Source: Kazachstania africana CBS 2517 (taxonomy: Eukaryota; Ascomycota; Saccharomycetes; Saccharomycetales; Saccharomycetaceae). From it: a stretch of 64,000 nt of DNA. The notes beneath the pieces were generated by a model. It had not been told where the DNA came from and ran no database searches. It saw only the letters and a list, made by a program, of their open reading frames with translations. The translations under genes were made by a program, and so were the position numbers. Numbering within the stretch: the stretch's first letter is position 1; each line of letters starts with the position of its first letter. Below, piece by piece: positions 53,578 to 64,000 of the stretch. The stretch is taken from NCBI RefSeq assembly GCF_000304475.1, contig NC_018941.1, positions 372,001 through 436,000 of the forward strand, written 5' to 3'.

Positions 53578-56500
53578 TCACTTCTTCTTGGCAAAAAATG
53601 GGAATCCGGTGTTATCATTGTTGATCTCTTCCTTTTTACCCTTATCATTTTCAAAATTCAAATCACTGCTCCCTTGCGATGCCTTCTTATTATTATTAGC
53701 AAGGATTGAATTGGTACCAACCAAGGAAACCGAAGTTCTCGGCGATATTTGTTGCTGTAGAATGGACGAACTTCTCCTTAACTGATCAACAGAATAATTA
53801 TTCATCCTACCTGTTCTGTTTTTCAAATTCGATATAGAGTTTCTATACTTCAGTTTTTGATGTAACACACTTTCAGATCTTTGGCGTAGTAGTGTAGGCA
53901 TTTCCCTATTACTATTACTGTTGCTATTACCACTCAGTTTTGATTCATTCGTCGATAATGGTACTAAAGTACTATTTGTCCTCATCTTACCACTTTTCCT
54001 CAATTCGTCATCAAGTTTATGTATCTCTTGGCTCAATAATTGCTTCTTCGTCTTCTTTAATGACTTAGAAAGCTCCAAACAGTTCATACATCTTAACATC
54101 AATCTTGAATCATTCACTAACACAGAAGTTCTATAAATGAGTTTCATGATATTATCTAAGGGAGGTAATGCATTTGGAGAAACTAGATTTTCTAACGTCG
54201 GTTCTCTAAGCCCAGTGGCATTGTTTTCTTCGTCATCTTCTTCATCTTCTTCATTAGCATTATTAAGTGTATTTATTGACTCGTGCAATGGTGGTTTAGA
54301 AGGACCTGGTATTTCAATATTCAATTGTAACGATTTCACATTCTTAGGACATGTATTATCTTTCAACTTGAATAGTGGGTCGACTGAATCATCTAAGTTG
54401 GACGTGGTCCCCTTACCAATAGGCTCTTCCTCAATTTTGCCACCCAACAATTTGAAAGAAGAACCACTATCTGGTCTTTCAGGGGTTTCAATGTTATCAG
54501 TAGGAGTATTATCGGATAATTTCTCTTCATCATAATGAGTTGATTTCAAATCCAGCTCGGATAATCCACGTAATGTTTCCTGCTCAATATTGTCTTCTAT
54601 ATCACTATGACTTTCCAAAGTATACAACATCAAATCCATATCTGGAAGCGGTTCGAATTCCTTACCAAGACTTGATTTCTTCTTTTGCCTCGAAACGTTC
54701 CCTCCAGTAGATAACCTTACAGGACTTGTATTCAATGGATTTTGTAAAATATTTGCGCTAATAGGAGATGCAAGTGAACCAAGGGAATGTTGACTTTCTC
54801 TGGGACCCCCAGAAATCACATTTGACGCAAACTTATTAAATGACATAGAAGATCTCGAACTATTGAAATCGTTGCTGAGATCATTTTTTCTGCTTTCCTC
54901 GTCATCCAAACTATCTTCATTCGTGCTCACTGAAGGAGCTCCGGAGTATTCATTCAGTAGATCAAGATCTAAGAGACCATCTTCAATAATCTCTAAGGAC
55001 TTCTTCAATCTGAGTAATTCGGAAAAAGTGGCATTTTCATTAAGAAACTGACCAACTTTTCCCTCATTACCATGGTACGCTCTTGACACAAGTTCATGAA
55101 AACCGTGGTGAGTATCTTCAATACTTAATGCCAAACTCTCCTCTTTCTTGCCAATAACTGAATATAGGACCTCTGTTATAAGAGTATACAACAATGGGAC
55201 TTCGTAAATTCTAGCCATTACTAGCAGATCTAAGATGACAGGCGTTAGTAAGCATTTACCATTGACTTGACCAGTATAAAAAAATTCTGCGAATGCTCTT
55301 ACTGTGGCCGTTGGCCAAGGCATGTACAGTGAACGAGGTGTCAGTAGAGGTTCCAATTCAGGCATATCATTTATGGCATTGGAAATGATTGAGCTTGTGA
55401 CACTTCCCTCATTTGAATGAGAAGAATATTTACGTGCATCATTTGGAGATACACCGAAGAAGTATTCAAAAGAGTTTTGTCGAGATATTTTGGCTTCTGG
55501 CAGACTTAGTCGATGCCTAGATGACCGACGAGATGAAAAGGGACTGGCCCTCACCGAGTTATATGTTTCCACAAATGATCCCCTTCTCGATGTCGGCATC
55601 GACCTTGGTGGGGGCGGTAAAGGATCAGTTGGGAGTTGACTCGGTGGAGGAACAGATATGCCTAAAATTGATGGAATCGGAGAAATAGGACGACTATTGT
55701 TCAAACTACCAGTTCCACTTAAACTGCCTCTTGTGTGTTGTCTAGAAAGCTTGTCGGATATAGAACTGATCCCTGATACAGTGCTGGTTTGAGATGCTAT
55801 AGATGCTTTCCTAGAGCTTTGGGCATTGGTAGCAAACCGGAGAGATGGGCGTCTTCCAGTATTCACCTTTCCAGGAACTGCATTATTGTCATTGGCATTG
55901 AAACATATTGTTGGATGAGAAGCTCGACGATGAGCTTGTTCAACAATGTTATTAGTTGTAGTAGATTGTGCCGATGTTGCAGGAACAACCCCAAAGGATG
56001 ACCTTCTTCGACTTGAGGAGGCATGTTCAGTATTACGGCTCTTTGAAGCTTTGTCATGTGATGGAATTTCTTGGAATGGTATTCTAAAAACCATGCCACT
56101 AGATGAGCTCATTGTCGGAGGATTGTTTTTACTTGATATTTTAGATTCATTGATGGTTTGCATATTGTATGTTGATGATGATGGAGATAGTCTGTTATAG
56201 TTTGGGTCTCTTAAGCTTTCAGTCATAGAGATTCTACGATTTCTTGGAGATGCTTCACGATCATCTAAAAATGAATGTATAGAAGAATTTGTGCTGAAAT
56301 TTTCATCGACTGGTTGTAGATTTGTGCTCGACCCAGCTCTAGAACCTTGATGCGGATATTTTACTAGTGAAGATTGACACCCTTTATAATCATAAAAATC
56401 ACAAATGGTAGAATAGCCCTTTGACAGAATTAGATCAAAATATCTACCCCAACGTTTTCTCAATAGGTAGAGTGGAACGGCAATTGAATCTCCTTCGCTC

Positions 56501-58209
56501 GTGATTAGTTCAAAATCAGCTAAATAACTACCAAAAATTTCTAGAGCATCTTTACCTAAAACCATTGCATAAGGCGCAAATACCGAACTTGTTGATTCAA
56601 CCTCCAGAGGGGCAGTAATATACTTAATGTAACTTTCAAATTGCGAAGTAGTACTTGAGGCGAAACTTGGTTTTCTGAATGGGAAATAAGTATTTTCACC
56701 TGTTCCAGGAGTAGTAGGAGTAGCTGGAATGCATAAAGGATTGGTTTGTATGCTTGAATTACGCACTACTTTATTAAACACGTTTATCATTGGTAAATCA
56801 AAGGTGAGAATTGAATCAAATTTCTGCACTGATGGCAAGTAACCGTCGTCATGTTCTGTACCTAACAGTAATGCTTGGTGATGGGAACCCCAACTGAACA
56901 ATTTCCAGTATCTGTGGTGCTTAATATCGCTGTCTGGGCAAGAGAGACCAATCTTCGACCACTTAGCAAAGGCAAGATCATAAATGAAACAATGAAAATT
57001 CGAAGGATGCGGAGACTGATAGAAACCCGCAATTATAAGAGTATAGTTGAAGTAAACACCTGTTGGGCATTGTAAATCGAGTGGCATCGCAAGAAATTTG
57101 TGATCTTGGGAGGATGGCATTGAAAGTCCCTGAGACCTTGGTATGAGAGGTAGTGCCATGATGGAAGAGTGGCTATTTCCTATCTTTGTACCCAACAATT
57201 TCTTTTTTTCTTTTATTGGTGTATTTTTCTTCTCAGCTGAGTTAGACCTTGAAGTGAAAGTTGCTGTTTCACCTATTAAAGTGTCATTCTGAACTGCATT
57301 TTCATCTTCTTCGCCCATCAATAAACCTTCATCGTTACCATTATTACCGACTTGTTTTTTCTGATCTGACATAGACATATAAAACGCTAGAGTAGGGACC
57401 TCCGTCTCAGTATTTTCGAGCAATAGTGGAATATTTCCATGTTCAGTTAAAGAAACCACTTTACCGTCAATATTCGTCACCATTTGATTTGGGGATTTAG
57501 TTGACTCCCAAAAATTCTTTTTAATGTTGAAAACATCGATGTGATGGACTGGTTGATCTAAATTATTCAGACCGCCTACTATGATAAGCTTGCAATCTTT
57601 ACTATCTTCTGTACTACTCTGTATGTGTATTGTATGATTAAATCTTCTTGTAATTTGTGGATCTGAACTTAATAATGACCATTTTCTTGTAACCATATCT
57701 AATTTCCATAACTCATTAGTTGCGACTAGCTCATAGTCATTTTTAGGGGAAACAAGAAGTCCACCAAATACATACAGGTCTTGTTCGAATTTACAAATGG
57801 AATGGAATAGTCTACCCTGCATAACAGTTAGATTTGTCTCATCTTGGAGAGAAGTTGAAATTCTACCCCATTTTCTCGTAATTAAATCTAAACGGAAAAT
57901 TTCTGGACTAATCCAGTCATTTAAGTTTTTAAATATACTACTCTTATTTTTTTCCTTTGCAAAATATAATATGACTTCTCTCTGTATATCCGTTGAGTTG
58001 ATACTTGTTAGATTCAACGGTATTATTAAACCACCATGCGCGAATATACTAGATCTTGAAAGTTGCAATGCGGCACCAGTACGATAATCTAGGGATAGTC
58101 TTTTTATTTTCAATTCATCTTTCGTTGCCTTGTTGTTAGTGAGGTCTGCTGGTAAATCCGGTAATTTAAGCTTGTAGCAAATGCTCGATGAAGGTTGTTC
58201 CAAGGGCAT
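53578..58209 (-). CDS. PMD1: Kelch-repeat negative regulator of sporulation
   Basis: This 1543-residue protein is orthologous to Pmd1/Mds3 (about 1753 and 1487 residues), paralogous negative regulators of meiosis and TOR-linked pH signalling. Kelch repeats lie in the first 450 residues (GRLFHSICKFEQDLYVFGGLL, RRFNHTIHIQ, KLIIVGGLNNLDQPVHHIDVF, YFNYTLIIAGF). A BTB-like segment is split by a long Ser/Arg-rich insert: AMVLGKDALEIFGSYL and VPLYLLRKRWGRYF near 550-590, then ATVRAFAEFFYTGQVNGKCL and LDLLVMARIYEVPLLYTLI near 965-1010. The C-terminal 500 residues are low-complexity with a conserved patch near NIMKLIYRTSVLVNDSRLMLRCMNCLELS. The order RPS26-PMD1-GLC7 and the orientations match YER131W-YER133W, so PMD1 is preferred over MDS3. 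Confidence 0.92.
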   Translation of the reverse strand: MPLEQPSSSICYKLKLPDLPADLTNNKATKDELKIKRLSLDYRTGAALQLSRSSIFAHGGLIIPLNLTSINSTDIQREVILYFAKEKNKSSIFKNLNDWISPEIFRLDLITRKWGRISTSLQDETNLTVMQGRLFHSICKFEQDLYVFGGLLVSPKNDYELVATNELWKLDMVTRKWSLLSSDPQITRRFNHTIHIQSSTEDSKDCKLIIVGGLNNLDQPVHHIDVFNIKKNFWESTKSPNQMVTNIDGKVVSLTEHGNIPLLLENTETEVPTLAFYMSMSDQKKQVGNNGNDEGLLMGEEDENAVQNDTLIGETATFTSRSNSAEKKNTPIKEKKKLLGTKIGNSHSSIMALPLIPRSQGLSMPSSQDHKFLAMPLDLQCPTGVYFNYTLIIAGFYQSPHPSNFHCFIYDLAFAKWSKIGLSCPDSDIKHHRYWKLFSWGSHHQALLLGTEHDDGYLPSVQKFDSILTFDLPMINVFNKVVRNSSIQTNPLCIPATPTTPGTGENTYFPFRKPSFASSTTSQFESYIKYITAPLEVESTSSVFAPYAMVLGKDALEIFGSYLADFELITSEGDSIAVPLYLLRKRWGRYFDLILSKGYSTICDFYDYKGCQSSLVKYPHQGSRAGSSTNLQPVDENFSTNSSIHSFLDDREASPRNRRISMTESLRDPNYNRLSPSSSTYNMQTINESKISSKNNPPTMSSSSGMVFRIPFQEIPSHDKASKSRNTEHASSSRRRSSFGVVPATSAQSTTTNNIVEQAHRRASHPTICFNANDNNAVPGKVNTGRRPSLRFATNAQSSRKASIASQTSTVSGISSISDKLSRQHTRGSLSGTGSLNNSRPISPIPSILGISVPPPSQLPTDPLPPPPRSMPTSRRGSFVETYNSVRASPFSSRRSSRHRLSLPEAKISRQNSFEYFFGVSPNDARKYSSHSNEGSVTSSIISNAINDMPELEPLLTPRSLYMPWPTATVRAFAEFFYTGQVNGKCLLTPVILDLLVMARIYEVPLLYTLITEVLYSVIGKKEESLALSIEDTHHGFHELVSRAYHGNEGKVGQFLNENATFSELLRLKKSLEIIEDGLLDLDLLNEYSGAPSVSTNEDSLDDEESRKNDLSNDFNSSRSSMSFNKFASNVISGGPRESQHSLGSLASPISANILQNPLNTSPVRLSTGGNVSRQKKKSSLGKEFEPLPDMDLMLYTLESHSDIEDNIEQETLRGLSELDLKSTHYDEEKLSDNTPTDNIETPERPDSGSSFKLLGGKIEEEPIGKGTTSNLDDSVDPLFKLKDNTCPKNVKSLQLNIEIPGPSKPPLHESINTLNNANEEDEEDDEENNATGLREPTLENLVSPNALPPLDNIMKLIYRTSVLVNDSRLMLRCMNCLELSKSLKKTKKQLLSQEIHKLDDELRKSGKMRTNSTLVPLSTNESKLSGNSNSNSNREMPTLLRQRSESVLHQKLKYRNSISNLKNRTGRMNNYSVDQLRRSSSILQQQISPRTSVSLVGTNSILANNNKKASQGSSDLNFENDKGKKEEINNDNTGFPFFAKKK

Positions 58210-59954
58210 TCTCGAATATTTGAGTATATCTGAGAAATTTCGCTCTTAAGTGGAAAAATGTCGAGGACTAAAGTATGTGAGATGATGCACTAATAAAATA
58301 TACCCTTTAATAAGAAGTTCTTGATGGTACAATGGCGGGAATGATGTTTGTTATTTTACTTATCGATAGAAGTGTGTGTATATACATAAATTTAAAGTCT
58401 TCGGCCTAGTCTAAATTTTTGATGCCTTGGGAAAGAGAAAAAAGAGGTTACTACTTTAAGGAGTATGTAAGGTCAAGGTTACCATATCAATGAGTAATTC
58501 CACTTATGGGGTCTTGAGTTCAAGGCCTGTGAGCAGCCTATGACGGATTTCCAAGATCGAGAGATATACGCTTGTAATGGGTTTTTGAGATCTCAGTCAG
58601 CTTTTTTCGTACCAGATCTTGTCTGTAAGCAGAAATACATATATATATATGCAAGCACAGAGTAGTCAACTACATGGCACACATTAATACACGAGTCTGC
58701 AATGAGAAGTACCAGCAACATTAAAAAAAGAAAATAATTTTATAATTTTTTCAGAAGGAAGGCAACATAAGTTTTCTAATCTTAAAGATCCAAAATCTTT
58801 ATTCAGAGATTGTTCACGCTAAATGTATTCATCATAGTAAAATTATAAATTTGTTTTTCATTTTTCTTTTGTTCTTTTGAGCAGTTTCGAACCCAAAACC
58901 TTTTGGATAACTACAAACCGTCGAACTAACGGGGGTCATCGAAACTAATATTCTGGAAAGCGAGATCGCTCCACATTGTATGAGAACAAATGGCCGCGGG
59001 AAACCTTTGTGCTTACAGAAATGAAGATGTGAAGTTCAGAAATCTACACCGGAAGGCTATGATGGTGATAAAATTGTGTCACTTCAAATTTGGGCTCATT
59101 TTACGATTTTTCCGTGTATTTCCTTTGTCGATGATTCATAGTGAGAAAGGGAACACGTTTGCTTAACAGTTAATGATCTTAAAACAAAATTGGTGGTTGC
59201 TCGAGAACTGTATGAGACTGATACTATTTCGTGAGTTAATTATGGTTAGATGGATCATTTACTGGATTAGAGGACCAATATTCCATAATACATGAGAAGC
59301 TCATGCTTCAAGGCTTAGTGACACCGGAGGCTATCGCCGCGTCTAAAGGATTTCCTTCAATGGAAACACGCCAAATTCAGTTATAGAAGCATCTCTACGG
59401 TTTACAAACTGGTAAATAGTACGTGTATATAGCTTCTTGTTGCAGGAAAACTGTTTCCACCTAAGAAAGCCCGACAGGGCATTTTCATGTAAATTGACCC
59501 GCTATAGAATAAGATGACTGCTGCCATACTACAAATCGTGCAAGAACCCGGGGTAATCCGTAGCGACCTCTCTCACGGCAAAATTAAGAGCAGGTCCATC
59601 GGCCTTGTACGCACTTTTACACCCACGAGAATAGACAAAATAGGACCCACTGTCCCCATGGTATGCTTTAACCCAAAAGTATCACCAACTTGCTCAGCTG
59701 TTTTCCAGCAGGTAATAAAATAATTCATTATGGCAATTTATTTTCAGTTGAAAAAAAGATCTCCGTTCAGAAAATTTGAGCGTGAGAAAAGAAAATTTTT
59801 GGAAAGATAAAAAAAATTGGAAAGTAAGAACAACAAAAAAAAGTAGAAATATTACAAATTACAAACAACTTTTGATCTGTAAAACACAAAGAAATACAAA
59901 GACCAAAAACCAAAAGTCACCCCCAGAGAACCCCGTTAAATAATAATAATAACT
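58210..59954. other. Divergent PMD1-GLC7 intergenic region
   Basis: The stretch of 1.75 kb is long for this window. It holds a TATATATA run at about 58640-58651, several GC-richer blocks near 58915-59000 and 59320-59350, and a purine-rich stretch before GLC7 (59755-59900). An open frame at 59514-59723 (+) has no recognised homology. No tRNA was found; a small nuclear or nucleolar RNA cannot be ruled out by eye. Confidence 0.5.
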
Positions 59955-61366
<1,412 letters not shown>

Positions 61367-61806
61367 ATATAATTTAAGAGAAAAATTACTATGAAAATAT
61401 TAAAATCTTTAAAAACACAAATGGAGAATTTTTATTAAGTGGGAAAAATTATATTTTTTTATTTATTTAAAGTAGAAAAATGGTTAAAAAAAGAAGAAGT
61501 AAGTGAGAGGGCAGGAAGTTTTTTTCTAACGAATAATATTTAATAGATAAATGAAACGACACAATCAATATCTGTATAATAATCATGATAATAATAGCGC
61601 ATAAATAAAAAAATAAAAAATAAAAATAGAATGAAATTATCATTATTTACTCATGTATCTATCTAACATCTTTATTTTATTGTTATTATTATTAACACTA
61701 TTATTTTCTTAGTTATGTAACATTAATACAGTTTTCTTATAATATTGGTGTGGGTAATATGATAATAACTTTAAGGACGTGAAAAAAATTACAAAAAAAG
61801 AAAATT
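61367..61806. other. GLC7 3' flank
   Basis: About 440 very AT-rich bases with A-runs and TAATAA-type repeats between GLC7 and tRNA-His. No gene seen. Confidence 0.6.
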
Positions 61807-61878
61807 TGCCATCTCCTAGAATCGAACCAGGGTTTCATCGGCCACAACGATGTGTACTAACCACTATACTAAGATGGC
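61807..61878 (-). tRNA. tRNA-His(GTG)
   Basis: On the minus strand the 72 bases begin GCCATCTTAGTATAGTGG and end with AGGAGATGGCA. The acceptor stem GCCATCT pairs with AGATGGC, the T arm has GGTTCGATTC and the anticodon loop TTGTGGC has anticodon GTG. It is essentially identical to the S. cerevisiae tRNA-His. No intron. Confidence 0.97.
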
Positions 61879-62013
61879 TTATATTTCTTGCTTTTGTTTG
61901 CAAAAATTAGACCTAGCGATACATTGTATATTATTCCCTCCCTGGCCGACTTGCTGGAAATGGCAATATACCGACATTTCAATGTTTTGATAGTTAGCAT
62001 GACTAATTTAGAA

Positions 62014-62359
62014 TGTTATAGAAGATATGAACAATAATTATGGTGTGATAAACACGATTGTTTGTTGACACGAAATAATTATGGTATGATAAACACGATC
62101 ATTTGTTGACACGAAATATTTATGGTGTGATAAACACGATAACGTATTGACTCATAAACCTATAACATGATAATTGGCATAATTCAAAATGTGTTGGAAA
62201 AGGTATAAATACTCAGGTGAACACTGAAGTTTGATCAAAGTTTGTATCACTTTATATTACTTTATATTATGATTATATTTTATATATAACCAGTGCATTA
62301 TTTGGTATAACCACTGATTAATAAGAATTACTTCAATAACTTGACTGACATCCACAACA
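62014..62359 (+). mobile_element. Possible decayed solo LTR (Ty-like)
   Basis: The segment could start with TGTTAT at 62014 and ends with ACAACA at 62359. It contains a TATAAATA box (62204-62211) followed by a TATATTATGATTATATTTTA region that resembles the promoter part of Ty3-type LTRs. It lies upstream of a tRNA gene, the usual home of yeast Ty elements. A short open frame of 27 codons starts with the ATG overlapping its end, as gag does in Ty1. No target-site duplication or primer-binding site was found, so this is tentative. Confidence 0.3.
62036..62158 (+). repeat. Three imperfect 41-bp tandem repeats
   Basis: The units are 62036-62076, 62077-62117 and 62118-62158. Each contains TTATGGTRTGATAAACACGA, and the first two also share TTTGTTGACACGAAAT. 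Units 1 and 2 differ at only a few positions, and unit 3 is more diverged at its 3' end. There is no open frame through them. Confidence 0.9.
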
Positions 62360-63319
62360 TGAACACTATTAACGAAAGTAATATAAAGGGATCATCCCCT
62401 GATCTTCCTTCACGTCACGACTGTCGTCTTTCCAGTATATAATATGTTCCAATCCAAATATATAGATGGAGAATAAATTCAGTCCATTCTAGGACGTCAA
62501 AAATATTATTTCTCCAAACAAAGATTTAGAATTGATCCTAATACAGCGGCTCCATTTCGTCCGCTATTCACCAATATCAATAATCTAAAGAATATCCATA
62601 ATGAACTCTTTAATGTTTCTTCGAATTTGTTTTCATAAGACCCTATTGTTAACAAAAAATCTTCAATTCTTCAATCCATTTATCTTTTGTATTCTTTTTT
62701 TTACCTGAAGCTCCAGGGAAATGCATCATCCTCATGCTCACCACCAAGCACACTATGATTAATATAGCATATTTAAAGTGTAGAAACAAAACCTGTCACT
62801 GGAAACCATGTTGCTGCACGCTTCGAATCACTTGCGAAAACTTATTCCTTGAAATAAGCCTATATATGTATATATATTATATATGGTAGTATTTTGGATG
62901 GTACATAATTTCGATTTGCATGCTGCTAGTCTATCTAAATAACTCAAGAAAAAAATTATTGCAGCCTGAGATATCCAATTTTTACCGTATCTCCTGCTAA
63001 TCGATTCATGAAAAATTTGTCACTAGACAATTTTAATTCAAGCACCTCTCGCCAAAGAAGGAAATTAGAATTTTATAGATGCAAAGGTATAACAATTTGC
63101 TAATAGTCACCTTATGATTACCTTTTGATGAACGCTCCAGTTTACACATTCTGTAAAGACTGTTCGATGTTATTTCTTCAATGCGCTGTCGTTCTCATTT
63201 CTTTTTCGGATAAATTTCAAAGGCATTAAATTCTTCGAGACATAATTGAAAAATTCGATATAGATTTACGGATTAAGTATGTATTATTAGTTTCTAAAAC
63301 GTAAGAACTACGTCAAACA

Positions 63320-63859
63320 ATGACAATCTCCAACTATCCAGAAGTTGCTGCTTTCGATTTAGATTATACAGTATGGCCATGTTACTGTGATACTCATTTG
63401 AATCCGCCATTTAAACCGATCAAAAATTCGAATAACGAAGTCCATACTGTCGTGGACTCGTCAGGCTACGAATTATCATTTTACAAAGATATTCCTAAGA
63501 TTATTTCTGACTTGAAGCAGAATAACGTCAAAATCGTTTCGGCATCCAGAACTTGGGCTCCTGAAATTGCCAAACAGTTATTGAAAGTATTCAAAGTTGA
63601 ATACGAGGGCAAAATCGTTCCTTTAGGTCAACTATTCGACGCTATGGAATGGGGCGAAAGAAGCAAAGTTGGTCACATTAGTGACGCTTTGAAAACTTTA
63701 TATGGAGATGCTGATATAAAGAAATATAAAATTTGTCTGTTCGATGATGAAAGCAGAAATAAAGAGGTGGAAAGGCACGGTGTGGATTTTGTTTTTGTAA
63801 AAGACACTGAAAAAGGTGCTACTTGGAACCTTTATCAAAGCTACTTATCTGGCATTTAG
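63320..63859 (+). CDS. MDP1: Magnesium-dependent acid phosphatase, HAD family
   Basis: This 179-residue protein is orthologous to YER134C (about 178), an MDP-1-type Mg2+-dependent phosphatase of the HAD superfamily. The nucleophile motif DLDYT includes Asp13 and Asp15. Motif II is in IVSASRTWAPEIA, and the C-terminal acidic motif is FDDESRNKEVERHGV. The ending NLYQSYLSG is conserved. In S. cerevisiae the gene is on the opposite strand relative to GLC7, so a local inversion has occurred in one lineage. The physiological substrate is uncertain (protein tyrosine or sugar phosphates have been proposed for the family). Confidence 0.95.
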   Translation: MTISNYPEVAAFDLDYTVWPCYCDTHLNPPFKPIKNSNNEVHTVVDSSGYELSFYKDIPKIISDLKQNNVKIVSASRTWAPEIAKQLLKVFKVEYEGKIVPLGQLFDAMEWGERSKVGHISDALKTLYGDADIKKYKICLFDDESRNKEVERHGVDFVFVKDTEKGATWNLYQSYLSGI

Positions 63860-64000
63860 CCAAAAAAATTTCAATTGAATTTGAACGGTTTTGATACGAG
63901 GACTTCATATTTTTTTCTTTGCCAATTGTAGTGCACTATTTATGACCTATTTCAGCGCTTGAATGAAGCCTTTACAGAAAACATTTTTTATCGATGTTTT
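63860..64000. other. MDP1 3' flank
   Basis: The last 140 bases hold no recognised gene. T-rich sequence after the stop codon fits a transcription end region. Confidence 0.5.

Larger units (their letters stand above)
61879..63319. other. Intergenic region between tRNA-His and MDP1
   Basis: These 1.44 kb hold three 41-bp tandem repeats, a possible decayed LTR and short fragmentary open frames, described separately. The right end is the MDP1 promoter. The region coincides with the loss of S. cerevisiae-like gene orientation. Confidence 0.6.

Noticed and set aside
61851..61857. TACTAA-like branch points near 61851
   Set aside because: Part of the tRNA-His D arm on the other strand, not an intron signal.

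Overview
The window is nuclear DNA of a budding yeast of the Saccharomycetaceae that descends from the whole-genome duplication. The evidence is as follows. Nearly every protein is clearly orthologous to a Saccharomyces cerevisiae protein. Genes are compact and mostly intronless, and the few introns carry GTATGT donors and TACTAAC-type branch points. The DNA is AT-rich with many Asn- and Gln-coding microsatellites. Genes from two S. cerevisiae sister regions are interleaved. The style (poly-Asn runs, gene order) points to a Kazachstania/Naumovozyma-like lineage, but the species cannot be fixed from the sequence alone. Protein lengths quoted for S. cerevisiae are from memory.

Left part (1-35.3 kb). 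The order is ICL2, REC8, HAA1, PMR1, MIN8 (spliced), the YPR011C carrier, two tandem C2H2 genes (CMR3/YPR015C type), TIF6, DSS4, ROK1, AGC1, tRNA-Val(AAC), SDD4 and EAF3. This follows S. cerevisiae chromosome XVI (YPR006C to YPR023C), except that PMR1 and ROK1 have their S. cerevisiae homologues on the sister segment of chromosome VII (YGL167C, YGL171W). Each lies where chromosome XVI genes are missing (SUT2/RPA135, and RLF2/MCM4/ATP20). That is the pattern expected from differential loss of duplicated genes. Around the two zinc-finger genes there are unusually long non-coding stretches (4.6 and 2.3 kb).

Right part (36-64 kb). The order is YCK3, DSE1, RSP5, NSA2, LCP5, VFA1, SAK1, GTS1, COM2, RPS26, PMD1, GLC7 (spliced), tRNA-His(GTG) and MDP1. 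This follows chromosome V (YER123W to YER134C), with GTS1 (YGL181W) contributed by the sister chromosome VII segment. MDP1 is in the opposite orientation to S. cerevisiae. Beside it are a tRNA, three 41-bp tandem repeats and a possible decayed LTR.

The genes do not form one pathway. They are a housekeeping mix: ribosome biogenesis (TIF6, ROK1, NSA2, LCP5, RPS26), signalling (YCK3, SAK1, GLC7, RSP5), transcription (HAA1, SDD4, COM2, EAF3, the CMR3 pair) and mitochondrial metabolism (ICL2, AGC1, the YPR011C carrier, MIN8). The most notable observations are a complete predicted intron in the 5' UTR of RPS26, a Lys in place of the catalytic Arg of the ArfGAP motif of GTS1, the mixed sister gene order, and the long empty regions around the zinc-finger pair, which hold a short cysteine-rich open frame. 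I saw no clearly novel multi-gene system.
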